Shown: in pieces, positions 45,956 to 58,827 of the stretch | Position numbering within the stretch: the first letter of the stretch is position 1 | Layout: the number at the start of each line of letters is the position of its first letter | Source of the DNA: Lonicera japonica | Lineage: Eukaryota > Streptophyta > Magnoliopsida > Dipsacales > Caprifoliaceae | DNA length: 64,000 bases | Assembly: GCA_021464415.1 (NCBI GenBank) | Contig: CM038465.1 | Coordinates: forward strand, 25,141,839 to 25,205,838 | Direction: 5' to 3' | The notes under the pieces: generated by a model | Databases searched by the model: none | Told to the model about the DNA's origin: nothing | The model's input: only the letters and a program-made list of their open reading frames with translations | Program-made: the position numbers and the translations under genes

Positions 45956-48900
45956 ATTTCGTCCTCGAAATTCCCGTTGGATAACCATCAACCCAATGTA
46001 CATGTGGTTCTGATTTCTACATAGTTGTCCTTCCTTAAAAGGGAAGTCTACAATAGCTAATGAAGAAAGATTCTGAACTCGAGGATCAGAACAAGAAGAA
46101 TCAAATTATCAAACGATAAAGAAGAAAGATCACATGAATAAAGTTACTTAATTTATTCTCTCTCAAAAGCCACAACCTCTTTAAGAGGTTCAATGGAAAG
46201 AGGCATTAACCAAACACGAAGGCTTTTCACCAACCAATATACATAAACAAAGTAGTGGAAGATAGAACTTTCCTTATACACCATCTTTCTCTCTTCCAAC
46301 TTATTGGGCAATGCAACCATCATATCTTCACTACTTCAGTTTCCACCTGCTATGTTCTTCGACTCGATAAAGGCACTATGCTCAAAATCCGCCTCTTAAT
46401 GGCTTTAGAAGCTTCCAACTCAAGAAACTTAGGATGATCATATGGTAGTACGGGGTGATTACAATTCCGTAACAAGAGATTAAGTTATTAATCCTCAAAT
46501 AAGCTCTCAAGTGACAGTAAGTTTCCAACACGGAAGGGTTGTCAGTGTCTCATTACTCCCGAAAAGGTATCATCTCTAAGGAATCATAGAGTGACTGATG
46601 GGTCCAAAATGAAGTGTCAGGTCTACTTTACGGTATATCGATAGCCTGAATCCAATTTCCGTATAATTGGGAGGAAAGAGTATAAGCCAATCTCTCAGAA
46701 GTTAAATAAGAGCAACTCTCAATTCGGTTATGATAACTATAGTGTTATCTACCCAGTAGGCAAATAGCTCCACAAAAGGTTAGAGGCACCGAACCAAAAT
46801 CATTACCGTTTGATTATGGAAACCAAATTTCATACCCTGCTTGAAATTTTGAACTGGATTCCAGTTCCACCCAATCAGAACAAACAGACGAGGAGAAATA
46901 CATGGATCGATTTCCAAAAGGTGAATCTGAATAACTCACAAAATTCATAATTCAAATTCTTAAGAGGTCTTTTCAAAATACAAGCGGTAGTTATACGTTA
47001 AATGCATTCCTTGCCCTGAATGTCTTCTCTTAGCCTAGACGAATTCCTGAACCAAGAATGAAATTTCAATGAATGTCGCATAAACTTCAGGCTATGAAGA
47101 TAGGTTCGCCAAGAGTGTATGAAGTCCCCTCTACTGAATACAAGATCCTGTGATCACTTCCTAACTATGACCCCAATTACTTACTTTGTAACCCAAGATG
47201 CGGAGCATCACAACTCAGAGTCATGAATCGACTGACATGGTACGAATACTGCATATCTAACTGAAAAGATTTCCTCGTAATGCATCTGTCATACATAGCA
47301 TTTCCAGTAAATATAAACTTATAGAATCTTACCTTATCTCCCCCTTAACAGGCAATGGTCATACATCTTGGGAAAATCCTTTCGGGAATCCACTAAGCAC
47401 AGAGCGAAAGTAATAGACTCATTGTACACTAGCATGATCTTAGGAGAGTTCATACTCCTTCAAGGGTGAAATTTATGCCTGATAAAATGATCTAGACTAT
47501 TATCTTGAGCTAGAACAAGCTTTGACATATATAAAATCAAAAGAAATGGTGGTGCAAACAAGGTCTATTTATCGAGGTTAAGTCTTGTCTCCCCTCCTTA
47601 AAGGGTTTGCCCGTAATTAGTATCATTAAAGCTTAAATCTGGAGTATGGCTTTAAATCCCAAGCTATCATCAAGATGGGAATAGAAAAGTCTCAAACTTA
47701 AGATGCTTACCTCACCATCATCTGGATTCTTGAAATGGAGTAGGACAAATTTTCACCAAGACACTCATCCTGAACTGAACGTACAATTTTCTGCTCCAGA
47801 CTCCTCCTTTAGCGCAAACTTGCTTATAAGTAGCATACACTACACTGTAACTGGATGTCTATGTAGGAGGATTGGAACGATTTCTCGAAAGTACTCATCT
47901 CACAGATGCTAACACAATAAGGGTGAAGTAATGGTACACCTCGTGTCTCAGAGGCACTGCACCTTTCTAGTATGGGGAGAGTTCAAATCCTTAGTTCACG
48001 AAGCCACAATTAATACTTCATCATGCTACTATTGAGTAATTCGAACCAATCTCCTTTATTAGGGTAAACGCAATCATAATCAACTTGAATGTGTACCCAA
48101 AACTCCACTTGGAAAACAACAAAGGAAATGAAATAGAAGAGCATCAAGTTCTACTAAGGGTTCCAGCTCCTTTTTACCACGAGATACAACTGTTAAACAA
48201 ACACTCTCTCTCAAGATTTACCAAGGGAGTTCACTTCTATTCCCTTTATAAACCAAATTCTCAAAGTCCCAATGTAGTATACTTAACAAAGGTAAGAGGC
48301 TTACAAAAGGAATAGTCACCCTTGCCTCAATTCAACAAGTCCGCAAGCTTTCGCTGCGTTACTCTGATAGGTCCCCCTACTGAAAATGGAAAAGAATTGC
48401 GCTTCAGAAGAATTCGTTGTGTATTCCTTATCACGAAGGAAAAATGAGTCTGCAACTACTAAAGGTGGGATGTCTAGTGGACACCATGAAAGATTCTCTA
48501 TTATCACTATAGGGAACAAGGCATTACACATCTTTACTGAAGACAAGGTTCACTAAACTGGTTCTCGTTCCCAATTGTACTTACATGACAAACAAAATGA
48601 GGATTCGATCCCAAAATAAGCATATTCAATGCTTCTCTCTGAACAAGAACATCTACAATCACCCATTCTCGAAAGAAAATATATATAGTATGCCTCAGCA
48701 CAGTCATATGCCTCTTATTCCAAATGATAAAACAACTCAAGCACATACGAGGTATCAGCTTTCATAAGAAAATCCTGTCACAAATCCATATCGAATCGAG
48801 ACTCTTAGGATCAAATACATAGGCATACACAACCAAATTGTACCAGTCTCCATTATTCCATATCGGGTCTAGACTCATGAGATTGGATATGAGCATGTGC

Positions 48901-49633
48901 ATGACTAAACTTGGTCATTCTCATACATTACATGTGGATTTCCAAGAAACTTTTGCTCACCATACCACCATAAAATAGTCATCTTGCCAAAGAGATCTCG
49001 CAAGCCAAATAATGTCCAGGACAGGATATCCGTCTACTCGTAATAGGGCAGTCAATCTGAACATGATCCACAGATTCCCTCTCTCGTAACTAGACTTACA
49101 AGCTCGAACACGGCCGTACAGATATAGAGGAACGATCATCCATGTACTAAGGTTACCCCTCAAGAAAATCGAAGAAGAAGCAATGGGGTAAACACGGGGA
49201 ATATAACTTTAGCAGCCACTCTCCTACGAGTATGCCACGTTCTAACCTCAGTCAGCAGTAGTGGACTGGTGGTTTATCAGATAGTCAACCGTTGGCCGGC
49301 GGATGACTATAACATAATCCATCAGTCGCCTTTTGCTCACTTAGTGGCAGAACTAATCCAGATCACAAATCGTATATGTGAAACAGATGATATAGGAGCC
49401 AATGACATAGATAATTTACGAAAGAGGCCGAAAGAATTAATCAAGAACTTTGTGAATGGACGTAGCCAAGACAAGCCACATCTCCTTTCACAATTCTCCC
49501 ATTTTCCAAATATCCTAACGGTAGAATCCTATCGCAAGAGAATGTATATCGACCTTCCGAGGAATACTATAACTGCTCGCACCTCTACTCTCGGATCTAC
49601 CCATGAATCCCCCGAGGAAAACGTCAACCTATA
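45956..49633 (-). other. Non-coding interior of F
   Basis: About 3.7 kb without any long frame on the coding-expected minus strand. The longest frame, on the plus strand at 49269-49634 (121 codons), runs against the element and has no family resemblance, so I do not call it. I saw no zinc knuckle, protease, RT or integrase motif on either strand. Sequence composition is uniform and not obviously a decayed pol. Confidence 0.75.
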
Positions 49634-49648
49634 GCTCTGATACCAACT
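49634..49648 (-). other. Primer-binding site of F (tRNA-iMet type)
   Basis: On the minus strand the LTR end is followed by AGTTGGTATCAGAGC, a perfect initiator-Met PBS core. This fixes the element's orientation. Confidence 0.92.
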
Positions 49649-52271
49649 TGTGACGCCCCGAAATCCCGTTTCGAGGATTATACCTCCAGGACCCGGTTAG
49701 CCACGGAGTCGTACGCGACGACGAGAATGCAATGATAAAACTTAGAACTTATGTAAAAAGAGAATTCTAAATAAAGCGATGATTTTTAGAAAATTTTGGC
49801 ATGTGGAGTTTATTTATCAAGTAATACCAAAACCTGTTAAAATGTACACTTAATCCATTTCCAATAAATACTCCACATTTAGGGAAAATCATTTATACAA
49901 AGTCTCCACTGAGGTCTCAATACAGAATAAAATAGTTTTACAACACAGTTTCAACAATACAACAATCAATAAGATGTGCGACTTATCATCAATACAAGAA
50001 AAGGTATAATACTAGTCGTTTCCAAACGACTTTCGTAATCAGAGGCAGTCAGAGCTACTAGACTCCATAAGCGTACCATCCCCGGGAACACCTGCAAAAC
50101 CTGGTTTGGAAAATGGGAGTGAGCCAAACGGGCTCAGTGGGAACTATAAGGGTTGTATAAGAAAATAGGTTAGAAGCCATGCATGCCATGCAATGCAATA
50201 TAATGAAAGTAAGGTTGGTTTATATGCTGCCTCTGTGTAATAAATCTCCTCTGGGTAGAAATATGAATATACAAATGTAAATACATGTACATATACAATA
50301 CATTTAAGAAACAGCCAACGCATGGAAAACCTTATCGTGAAATGCAGTTATAATGCCCCCAACCCAAAATTATAAGAAAGGCAATATATGTATATATACG
50401 TCACCATACTGTATCTGCCACAACACCGCGACTAGATCTATCACATCAATCACATATCATACTCACGTCTAGGATTTTCATATATCTACTGTACAGAGAT
50501 AGCCGGCACTCGGTTTCTTCTGCCCAAGGCAGGGACCACCTACCAGGTCCACCTAGACGCTACCTCACGCAGCCACACAGGCATACGCTACCTCACGCAG
50601 CCACACAGGCATACGCTACCTCACGCCGCCATAAAGGCGCACGCTACAATAATACTCACGTAGCCACCAAGGCTATACGCTACCGGTAATCACCATCTAT
50701 CTAGTACGAACGGTGTGGCCATCCGATAATATATCCAAACAACAATAAACTCATCAAATACATGAAATCACAAGAATATAGAATCCAACAGATATAGATA
50801 TGAATATACATACATTCCATATGTATTTATATAGCTCGTATATATATATAGCCATCCATGTTATGGGTACTTACACGCTTTGTAAAACACGTAGTGGTAT
50901 TGTTGTTAAGGTTGTACAAGATCTGCCAAGTCCGTCAATTAATAAAGGAAACCAGAAAAATCCTTAGTTTGGGAGGTTTCACATATTTTTATCAATTTGG
51001 CCCCAAGCCAAGTCTAACACAATAAAACAATGGATACGAGTTCCCAATTAACCTCCCAATATGATTTAAGGACTTAATTTATTCAAAACATATATATGTA
51101 TTTGACCAGCATACTTACGGACTGGCTGGGTAAGTAGAAAAACTCATAAATGTATCTCATAACTTAAAACATAGCAACAATACCACCAATATGTGTAACT
51201 TTGTACAAAATATACTTTTAAAACCATGTATCGCATCGCATGTATGCGTATCATAGCATCTAGTTCATAACCATATCCGTATATAGGGGTTTTATGCCAA
51301 ACTTTAGGAAATTGAGATAGAAATTGGGGTTTCCGGTATAATCTGACTTTTATATGCATATCAAGTCCAAATCAATCAAATAAATAAGAGAAATCAACCC
51401 AAACCCCATGAATGTGCAATTTAGGTAGAAAAACCCTAGGTTTCGTTTGATTTGGTGTAAATATGTTGTAATCGTAAGAAAACTTGTTCAAATAATATTG
51501 TTCCCACCTATTGAGGGTCAATCCCTCGAAGTATTGCCGAAGAATCGAGCCGGAACCGCACATATGCGAAAAGCCCCAAATTATAGCTATAAACCCTAGA
51601 AATGGTGGATGAAGGTGGAGAAGATGATGAAGATGATGATGGACATGATGATGATGGTGAGAATCTTGTATGGAAGATGCACCCTCCAATGATCCCTTAA
51701 AATCCCCCAAATTCGCCCCTTAGGTCTCTCTCAAGAGCTCTCCAATTGAATGTATTAAATGGGGAAGAAATGAGGTGAAAATATATGAAATTCTCGCCCA
51801 GATCGATGTAGTCGACTACATCAAAACTCATGTAGTCGACTACCACTATTCACAGCACACAGTTTTGCTGTTTGTTCAAAGTCTCAACTTCACTCCCAAT
51901 TTTGGCCATCGAGGAGTGAGAATTGGGTCTCGGACAAAATACGAAAGTTGTAGATGACATTGAAATGAAGACGTGACCGAAAACGGAGACTCATTTGGAG
52001 TTCGGATGAAGAAGTTATGGTCTTCCAAAGTCGGGTAAAAATAATTTATCGCGTTGGTTCCAAACTTATGATTTTCGAGCCGATTTCCGTCCGAGCCACC
52101 CGAAACAACTTATGATCATTATAATGCACTTATATATGTTAATATGACTTATTCGAAGTTCCCGAACCATGCCAACCTTTACAGAACTCAATTTGGCTAC
52201 CCGGAGCCAAATTCAGTCTTATACGCGATATAGGTCGTGATTCGCAAGCAATAAAGAAACCGGGTGTTACA
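49649..52271 (-). repeat. 5' LTR of F (minus orientation)
   Basis: Same length as its partner. Differences seen: TTTAGGGAAA against TTTAGGAAAA, GTCTCAAT against GTCTTAAT, ATTTATATAG against ATTTGTATAG, TCGGACAA against TCGGCCAA, and CGTGACCG against CGTGGCCG. Confidence 0.93.
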
Positions 52272-52274
52272 GTT

Positions 52275-52657
52275 TGTAACGACCCGGTCGCACCTCAGTA
52301 CGATATTGTCCGCTCTGGGTAGCGTCCTAGCCAGGCCTCAGCCCCAGGACATCTACCCTCACGGCTTTGTTTCTGGGAGCTCACGACCAGCTTCCCAGGG
52401 GGTCACCCATCCCTGGATTGCTCTGGTCCAAGCACGCTTAACTTCGGAGTTCTCATGGGATCCGAAGCCAGTGAGCTACCCAAAAGGCCTCGTACTTAAT
52501 TAGCGACCATATCTTACTTATATGGGTCTCCAAGGATCCCCCAACTTCCGGTGTGGGATGCCCCCTTTGAGCTACCATTCCTCCACACAAGGGAGTACTC
52601 ATCGCTTGAGCTACCATTCCTCCACACAAGGGAGTACTCATCACTCAGGGCGTCACA
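52275..52657 (-). mobile_element. Cassandra-type solo LTR with 5S rRNA-derived domain
   Basis: On the plus strand it runs from TGTAACGACCCGG to AGGGCGTCACA, 383 bp. Read on the minus strand it contains a stretch clearly derived from 5S rRNA (52384-52470), the hallmark of Cassandra TRIM retrotransposons. Only one LTR is present. A 42-base segment (GAGCTACCATTCCTCCACAC and on) is duplicated in tandem near its right end (52570-52650). The right flank is GTAGT and the left flank GTT, which could be GTAGT with AG lost. Cassandra elements have no proteins of their own. Confidence 0.92.
52384..52470 (-). other. 5S rRNA-derived pol III promoter domain in the Cassandra LTR
   Basis: On the minus strand the A-box region (AACTCCGAAGTTAAGCGTGC) and the C-box region (GGATGGGTGACC) of plant 5S rRNA are intact, while the middle has diverged (TTGGACCAGAGCAATCCA). 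It is a 5S-like promoter within an LTR, not a functional 5S gene: both ends of a 5S RNA are missing. Confidence 0.9.
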
Positions 52658-52662
52658 GTAGT

Positions 52663-53561
52663 GGTTGAATGATAGCGGTGAAGTGAGGGTGAACACGCAG
52701 GTTTTGGTGTCCTTTAGCATTGGTAAGTATGAGGACCAAGTGCTTTATGATATGGTTCCCATGCAAGCTGGCCATATGCTGTTGGGGAGACCGTGGCAAT
52801 ATGATAGAAGAGTTAAACACAATGGCTTCACCAATAAATAGTCATTTAAGATGAATAAGAGAACAATCATTCTTGCACCTTTATTGCCACAACAAGCCTA
52901 TGCTGATCAGTTGAAGTTGGAAAATGAGGAGCAACGAAGAGCTGAAACGAAAAAGAGAGGGAATGGTGAGGAAAAGAAAGAGAGAGAGAGAAAAAAAGAA
53001 AATAAATTGAGAAAATGAAAGTAGAGTGAAAAAACCAGTGACTATTGAGAGCAAGTTTGAGAGGAGGCAAAAGAATTTCTATGCGAGAGCTAGTGAAGTG
53101 AAAAGAGCGATGCTTTGTAATCAACTTCTTGTACTTGTGTACAAAGAAGCGCTTTTGAATACTAACAAACTAAATTCTTCTTTGCCTAGTGTTATTATAT
53201 CTTTGTTGCAGGCTTTTGGTGTCGTCTTTCTAAAGGATACGCTAAGCGGATTACCACCTATTTGAGGAATAGAGAACCAAATTGATTTTGTACCCGGAGC
53301 ATCCATTCCAAACCGAACAGCCTATAGGAGTAACCCAGAGGAAACAAAGGAATTTCAAAGGCAAGTGACGGAGCTGCTGGAGAAAGGGTATGTGAGAGAG
53401 AGTATGAGCCCATGTGCGGTGCCAATCTTGCTAGTGCCGAAGAAAGATGGAACGTGGAGAATGTGCGAGGACTGCCTAGTCATAAATAATATCACAGTAA
53501 AATATCGTCACCCCATTCCACGTTTAGATGATCTACTTGATGAGTTGCATGGGTCTAATAT
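52663..53561 (+). pseudogene. G2 protease end, linker and N-terminal RT, cut by S5
   Basis: The protease frame resumes (TQVLVSFSIGKYEDQVLYDM, then HMLLGRPWQYDR near 52790), followed by a Glu/Lys/Arg-rich linker (52910-53130) and the start of RT (FQRQVTELLEKGYVRESMSP, KKDGTWRMCEDC, then HPIPRLDDLLDELHGS). In the RT motif YRALN-type residues read CLVINN, so the segment is altered. The frame ends where S5 enters at 53562. A TAG in the linker and a TGA near 53263 also break it. Confidence 0.85.
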
Positions 53562-56500
53562 TGTGACGCCCCGACTCCCGTTAGGAGATTTAGGTCTCCG
53601 AAATTTGGTTAATCATGGTGCCGTACGTGACGGCGGGCTTAATGTACATGATTTGAAATTGTGATAATGGGAAATTATATATATATAAGGCCATATTTTA
53701 GAAAATTTCGGCATGTGGAGTTCGTATTTTTAATAAAACAAAACCTGTAAATAAGAAAAAAAAGATTAACTAGAAATATAACTCCACATCTTTCAAGTCA
53801 TTCATTAAAATAGAAATCAAGCGCATCACTACGAATCAATCCCTCCATCGAGGTCCCAAAGTATATAAATGACCTTTACAATACTTATGAATAGAATTTA
53901 ATACAAATTAATGATACAATAAAGTCAAATGGTTCTAATATCTATAATCCGTAAGGGACAAGTCATCCATGGACAACTACAGACATTTAGGTTCATCATA
54001 GGTTTCTAATTTTTGTATCTGTGCCGCCCCAATGAGGTACCAACAAAACTGTTGAAAAATGGGAGTGAGCCAAACACGGGCTCAGTGGGAACTACAAGGC
54101 TTTGCATAAGAAAATACATATAGTAAAGCACACACAATGTGCAATAATGAATATAATACGAGTAGTATCCGTATGTGAACGTATATATATACTCATATCA
54201 TTACCTTATGTATATACTATAAGGATACAATAGTAATGGCATACAAATATGATAAGAATTATTTTCTATGCAATGCACACTAAGTGCTTTCCCAACCCCG
54301 AAGCTATGATAACGAATATATGTAAATATCGTCAAAGTACACGTAACTCGGAGGAATATAATATCATAAGAAAACATAGGCACTAATCTCATAACTGTTT
54401 ATCTCATCTCACATCAGTCATCTAGGGTTTTCTCTACTGTGCACAGCGATCGCGATATAAGCCCCCAAGGCTAGGGTATGCAGCCCCCAAGGCTGGGTCC
54501 CCCCATGGACCACCTAGATGTGCAGGGTATGGTGCCTCGCACGGTCCCCCTAGTTGGACCATAGAGTATGCCGCTTCCAAAGCAGGGTCCCTCTACGCGG
54601 ACCAGGGTATGTAGCCACAAAGGCTAGGTCAACCCCGTGGACCATTAGTGCCTTACAAAACCGAGAAATTAATCAAAAGTATTCTCCCAAAAATATACTT
54701 ATACATAGTACACATACATGTACACACAAAGATATAATTCATGTCCTCATAATGATTCCGCCTACTAAAGGCACATCTAGTCTCTCCAGATACAAAACAT
54801 TTATCCTTATTCAAATTATACAAACCACCAATTATGTGTACGTAATAGCTAGGTAGATAGATACATAAATAGATGGATAAATATATATATATAGATAAAT
54901 AAATAAATAGATTTAATGGCAACGGTAACAATCCTATCAAACATGTATTTAATATACATATGCCATTTAAGGAACTAATACCCATCGCACAATTATATCC
55001 ATGTAATACTTGAATAATTTCCGATAAGTAAACTAGTAATCTTTCGTGATAAACTCTTAGCTTGATGGGATTCCATCTCTAAAATGATGGATCCATTTAG
55101 ATAAGTATATACCTTATGGATATAATCGTCATAACATTTATTTACAAAATCATGTATCATACCCACAATTAATTGAACACATAACTGAGTTAGAAAAACA
55201 CTGTAAGGTTGGTTCTAAAATAGTGGGTCAACGTCAAAGTCAGGATATTAGCAATCCAACGGCGTGTGTATATTACTTACATCACATAAATAACACACAT
55301 ATATATATACAACTCCCTCTCATATACTAGATATATATTCCCAAAGCACTTTATAGTATGTAAACAAATGCTAACTAAGCACACTAATGTGGGAATAGGT
55401 TTTCTTATATATATATCAAGTAAATCCATCATCAAGTTCAAAACATATATATAGATAAGTCATATAGCACGAGGTTCATAGCAAATCCCAAATAGTCTAA
55501 AACTTGTATAAACTCTCCTTTCTTAGATCCTAAAGTAAAACGTACATACGTATATAACCATAAACTGAGTACACGCGCATACGCGCTAGTGGGTATCACT
55601 TGGGGCTTATGATATTCTATCATATAATGAGATACTCCCATATTAACATGAAACTATAACCAAAACTTGTTCAAATCAAGAGAAATAATCAATAAATTTT
55701 AACCCACAACCCCATGTATATGTGTATCAACAATCATAAAAGAAAAATACCCAATTTGCTTAGATAATAAAGATGAAACACATAATCTTTGAAATTGAGG
55801 TTAGGTAATAGTGTTCCCACCTGAATTAAGCCGATAATTGAAGGTTTGGAGCACCGAATGAAGCCAAAAGCCAAGCTAGCTTGATATTCCCAATCTTGAG
55901 CTCCAAGCCCTAAAATGGTGGAACCAAAAGGAGAAGAAGAATATGGAGATGTTGATGATGAAGGTGATGAGGAACTTGTTTCACGATGAAGCATGGCTAA
56001 TGATCCCACAAAATCTCACCAAATATGAGCCCTCACCTCCCACTAGCGCTTTCAAATGGGGTTGGTTCAATTGGGGATGAAAGGGGATGATGGGTGAACA
56101 TTTAAGCAAGGGAAAAACACAAAAAAACACGCTCTAGTACCTCTGATTGATCAGAGGGCACCTTGGCTGAAGCCCCTCATATTTTCCTTTAAGAAATAGC
56201 TGTTTTCACAGCCCGTTTCGACCTCCGAAATGACTTCTTTTTGACTCGTCCTTCAAATGAAAGTTGTATAGGGGAATGATATGAATCCATGGACGCAAAC
56301 GCGGACTCATTTGTACTTCGTATGAAGAAGTTAAGGCCTTCCAAAGTTGGCCAAAAAATCAATTCGGCAAAAGTTCAATTTTTTCGCCGTTAGCCGCCAA
56401 ATTCAACCACAGCTTCCCAAAATGCGTTCTAACCATACACGCATACTTAATATCATTAAAATAACATATTAGAAGTATTGGCTCAACCAAAAAGGTACCA

Positions 56501-56588
56501 AAACGAAAATCAACTCTTCAAACGGAGGTTTGGCCTTAAACCAGCTATGGAGGAAGATTTGCTCGGTATTGAAATATGGGGTGTTACA
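53562..56588 (-). mobile_element. Solo giant LTR S5 (3.0 kb) in G2 RT, TSD AATAT/AGTAT
   Basis: On the plus strand it starts TGTGACGCCCCG and ends GGGGTGTTACA. The flanks AATAT (53557-53561) and AGTAT (56589-56593) are a duplication with one change. G2 RT reads on across it. No PBS, PPT or coding region inside. It holds a GC-rich array at about 54455-54645 (AAGGCTGGGTCCCC / AGGGTATG units) and the near-palindrome CCTCTGATTGATCAGAGG at 56140-56157. Several short frames on both strands are chance. Confidence 0.9.
56140..56157. other. 18-bp near-palindrome in S5
   Basis: CCTCTGATTGATCAGAGG has perfect 8-base arms and a central TG. A CG-to-TG change from a full palindrome with central ATCGAT would explain the two central mismatches. 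Confidence 0.85.
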
Positions 56589-58827
56589 AGTATATTCTCT
56601 AAAATTAATTAGAAAAGTGGATATCATCAAATTAGAATGAAAGAAGCCGATGAATGGAAAACAACATTTAAAACTAAATATGGGTTATATGAGTGGTTAG
56701 TTATGCCTTTTGGTTTGACTAATGCTCCTAGTACCTTTATGCGCTTAATGAACTATATTTTGAGATCATTCATTGGAAAATTTGTTGTGGTCTATTTTGA
56801 TGATATCCTAATTTATAGTAAGAGTCTAGATGATCATGTTATGCATTTAAAATATGTTTTAGATGTCTTGCGTAGGGATAAGTTATATGCTAACCTGAAG
56901 AAGTGCACTTTTTGCACTAATAAGCTTTTGCTTCTTGGTTTTGTTGTGAGTGCACAAGATATTCAGGTTGATGAAGAAAAGGTGAAGGCTATTCAAGAAT
57001 GGCAAAGTCCTACATGTGTTGGACAAGTGCGGAGTTTCCATGCACTTGCTAGTTTCTATCGGCGGTTCGTAAAGGATTTCAGCACAATTGCAGCGCCATT
57101 AACTGAGGTGATCAAGAAGAACGTTGGGTTCAAGTGGGGAGAGTAACAAGAGAAAGCATTCCAATTACTGAAAAGCAAGCTAAGTAACGCCCCCTTGTTA
57201 TCTTTACCTAACTTTTCAAAGACTTTTAAAATTGAATGCGATGCTTCAGAAAATGGAATTGGTGTTGTTCTTATGTAGGAAGGAAAGTCAATAGCATACT
57301 TTAGTGAGAAACTAGGTGGGGTGACCTTAAATTACCCTACCTATGACAAGGAGCTCTATGCATTGGTGAGAGCATTGGATACATGGCAGTACTATCTTTG
57401 GCCGAAGGAGCTCGTGATTCACACGGATCATGAATCGTTGAAGCACTTGAAGGGACAACAAAGGTTGAACAAGCGCCATGCCAAATGGGTGGAGTTCATA
57501 GAGACTTTCCCATATGTGATCAAGTATAAGCAAGGTAAAGAGAATGTTGTAGCAGATGCTTTGTCGTGCAGGTATGGTTTAATTGCTACTTTACATGCTA
57601 AATTGCTTGGATTTGAGTACGTCAAGGATTTGTATTATGATGATACTGATTTTAGAGATATCTTTAATGCATGTGAAAAATTGGTGTTTGATAAATATTT
57701 TAGGCATGATGGATTCTTAATGCGTGAAAATAAATTGTGTGTGCCTAAATGTTCATTGCGTGAATTGCTTGTGAAAGAGGCTCATGGTGGGAGTCTAATG
57801 GGACACTTTGGTATATGTAAGACTTTAGGAGTATTGCAAGAACACTTTTTTTGGCCTCACATGAAAAGAGATGTTGAAAGAATTTGTGAGAGATGTGTTA
57901 CTTGTAAGAAAGAAGAGTTTAAGTTAAATCCCCATGGTTTATATACTCCATTGCCCATTCCTAGTGATCCTTGGGTTGACATTGCTATGGATTTTGTGTT
58001 GGGTTTGCCTAGGACTAAACATGGGAATGATTATGTTTTCGTGGTGGTTGATAGATTTTCTAAAATGGCTCATTTTATTGCTTGTCATAAAACTGATGAT
58101 ATACCACAAATTGCTAATTTGTTCTTCAAAGAAATTGTGCCATTGCATGGCATACCTTGAACCATTGTTTCTGATAGGGATGCAAAGTTTTTGAGCTACT
58201 TTTGGAAGACTTTGTGGGCAAAGTTGGGTACCAAAATTGTTGTTTTCTACTACATGTCATCACCAAATTGATGGTCAAATAGAAGTAGTAAATATAACTT
58301 TATCCACTTTGTTGCATGCCATAATTAAGAAGAACTTGAAAGAGTAGGAAGAATGTTTGCCTCATGTTGAGTTTGCATATAATCGATTTATTCATTCTGC
58401 ATCTAAGTTTTCTCCTTTTGAGATTGTGTATGGTTTTAATCCATCATCTCCTTTGGATTTATTACCACTACCTATTGAGTATGCTAACCTAGATGGCAGT
58501 AAGAAAGCTGAGTTTGTTAGACAGATTCATGAGAAGGCGAGGCAAAACATTGAGAGAAGAACTGAGCGGTATGTACAACAAGCAAACAAAGGAAGAAAGA
58601 AGGTGGTTTTCGAACAATAGAAAGGAACGCTTTCCAGTTCAAAGGCATTCTAAGTTGTTACCGAGAGGAGATATACCATTTCAAGTGGTGCAAAAGCTCA
58701 ATGACAATGCATACAAACTTGATATTCCAGGTGAGTATAATGTGAGTGCTACATTTAATGTTGCTGATCTAAGTCCGTTTAGTGCAGGTGACGAATTGAG
58801 GACAATTCCATTTTAAGAAGAGGGGAA
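56589..58827 (+). pseudogene. G2 RT, RNase H and integrase, with stops and a frameshift
   Basis: The RT palm and thumb are clear ([26 protein letters not shown] near 56797, intact Yx[12 protein letters not shown]). RNase H begins near 57236 ([12 protein letters not shown]). Stops lie at about 57144 (TAA) and 57277 (TAG). The frame 57321-58160 covers the RNase H end ([20 protein letters not shown]) and the integrase: an HHCC zinc domain ([10 protein letters not shown] ... CERCVTC) and the first Asp in [11 protein letters not shown]. After a TGA at 58158-58160 come SDRDAKF with the second Asp, a frameshift near 58250, GQIEVVN with the Glu, and the C-terminal part to about 58816 (INDNAYKLDIPGEYNVSATF). 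A PPT, AAGAAGAGGGGAA, lies at 58815-58827. Dead but well preserved. Confidence 0.9.

Larger units (their letters stand above)
43315..52271 (-). mobile_element. Element F: young, coding-free LTR retrotransposon (LARD-like), 9 kb
   Basis: Two 2623-bp LTRs (43315-45937 and 49649-52271) differ at about five positions by eye (about 0.2 percent). The element reads on the minus strand: PBS beside the right LTR and PPT beside the left LTR. The interior (45938-49648) shows no gag or pol in any frame. The LTR ends and the sequence CGAGGACGAAAT before the PPT point to gypsy ancestry. It lies in G2 protease; the target duplication is GTAGT (43310-43314), with the partner copy at 52658-52662 beyond a Cassandra LTR. 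Movement would depend on proteins from another element. Confidence 0.92.

Noticed and set aside
49269..49634. 121-codon frame in the F interior as a protein gene
   Set aside because: It lies on the strand opposite to the element, ends in the PBS, and has no resemblance to a known family.
52384..52470. A functional 5S rRNA gene
   Set aside because: Both ends of 5S rRNA are missing and the domain sits in an LTR with TG...CA-type ends, so it is a Cassandra promoter domain.
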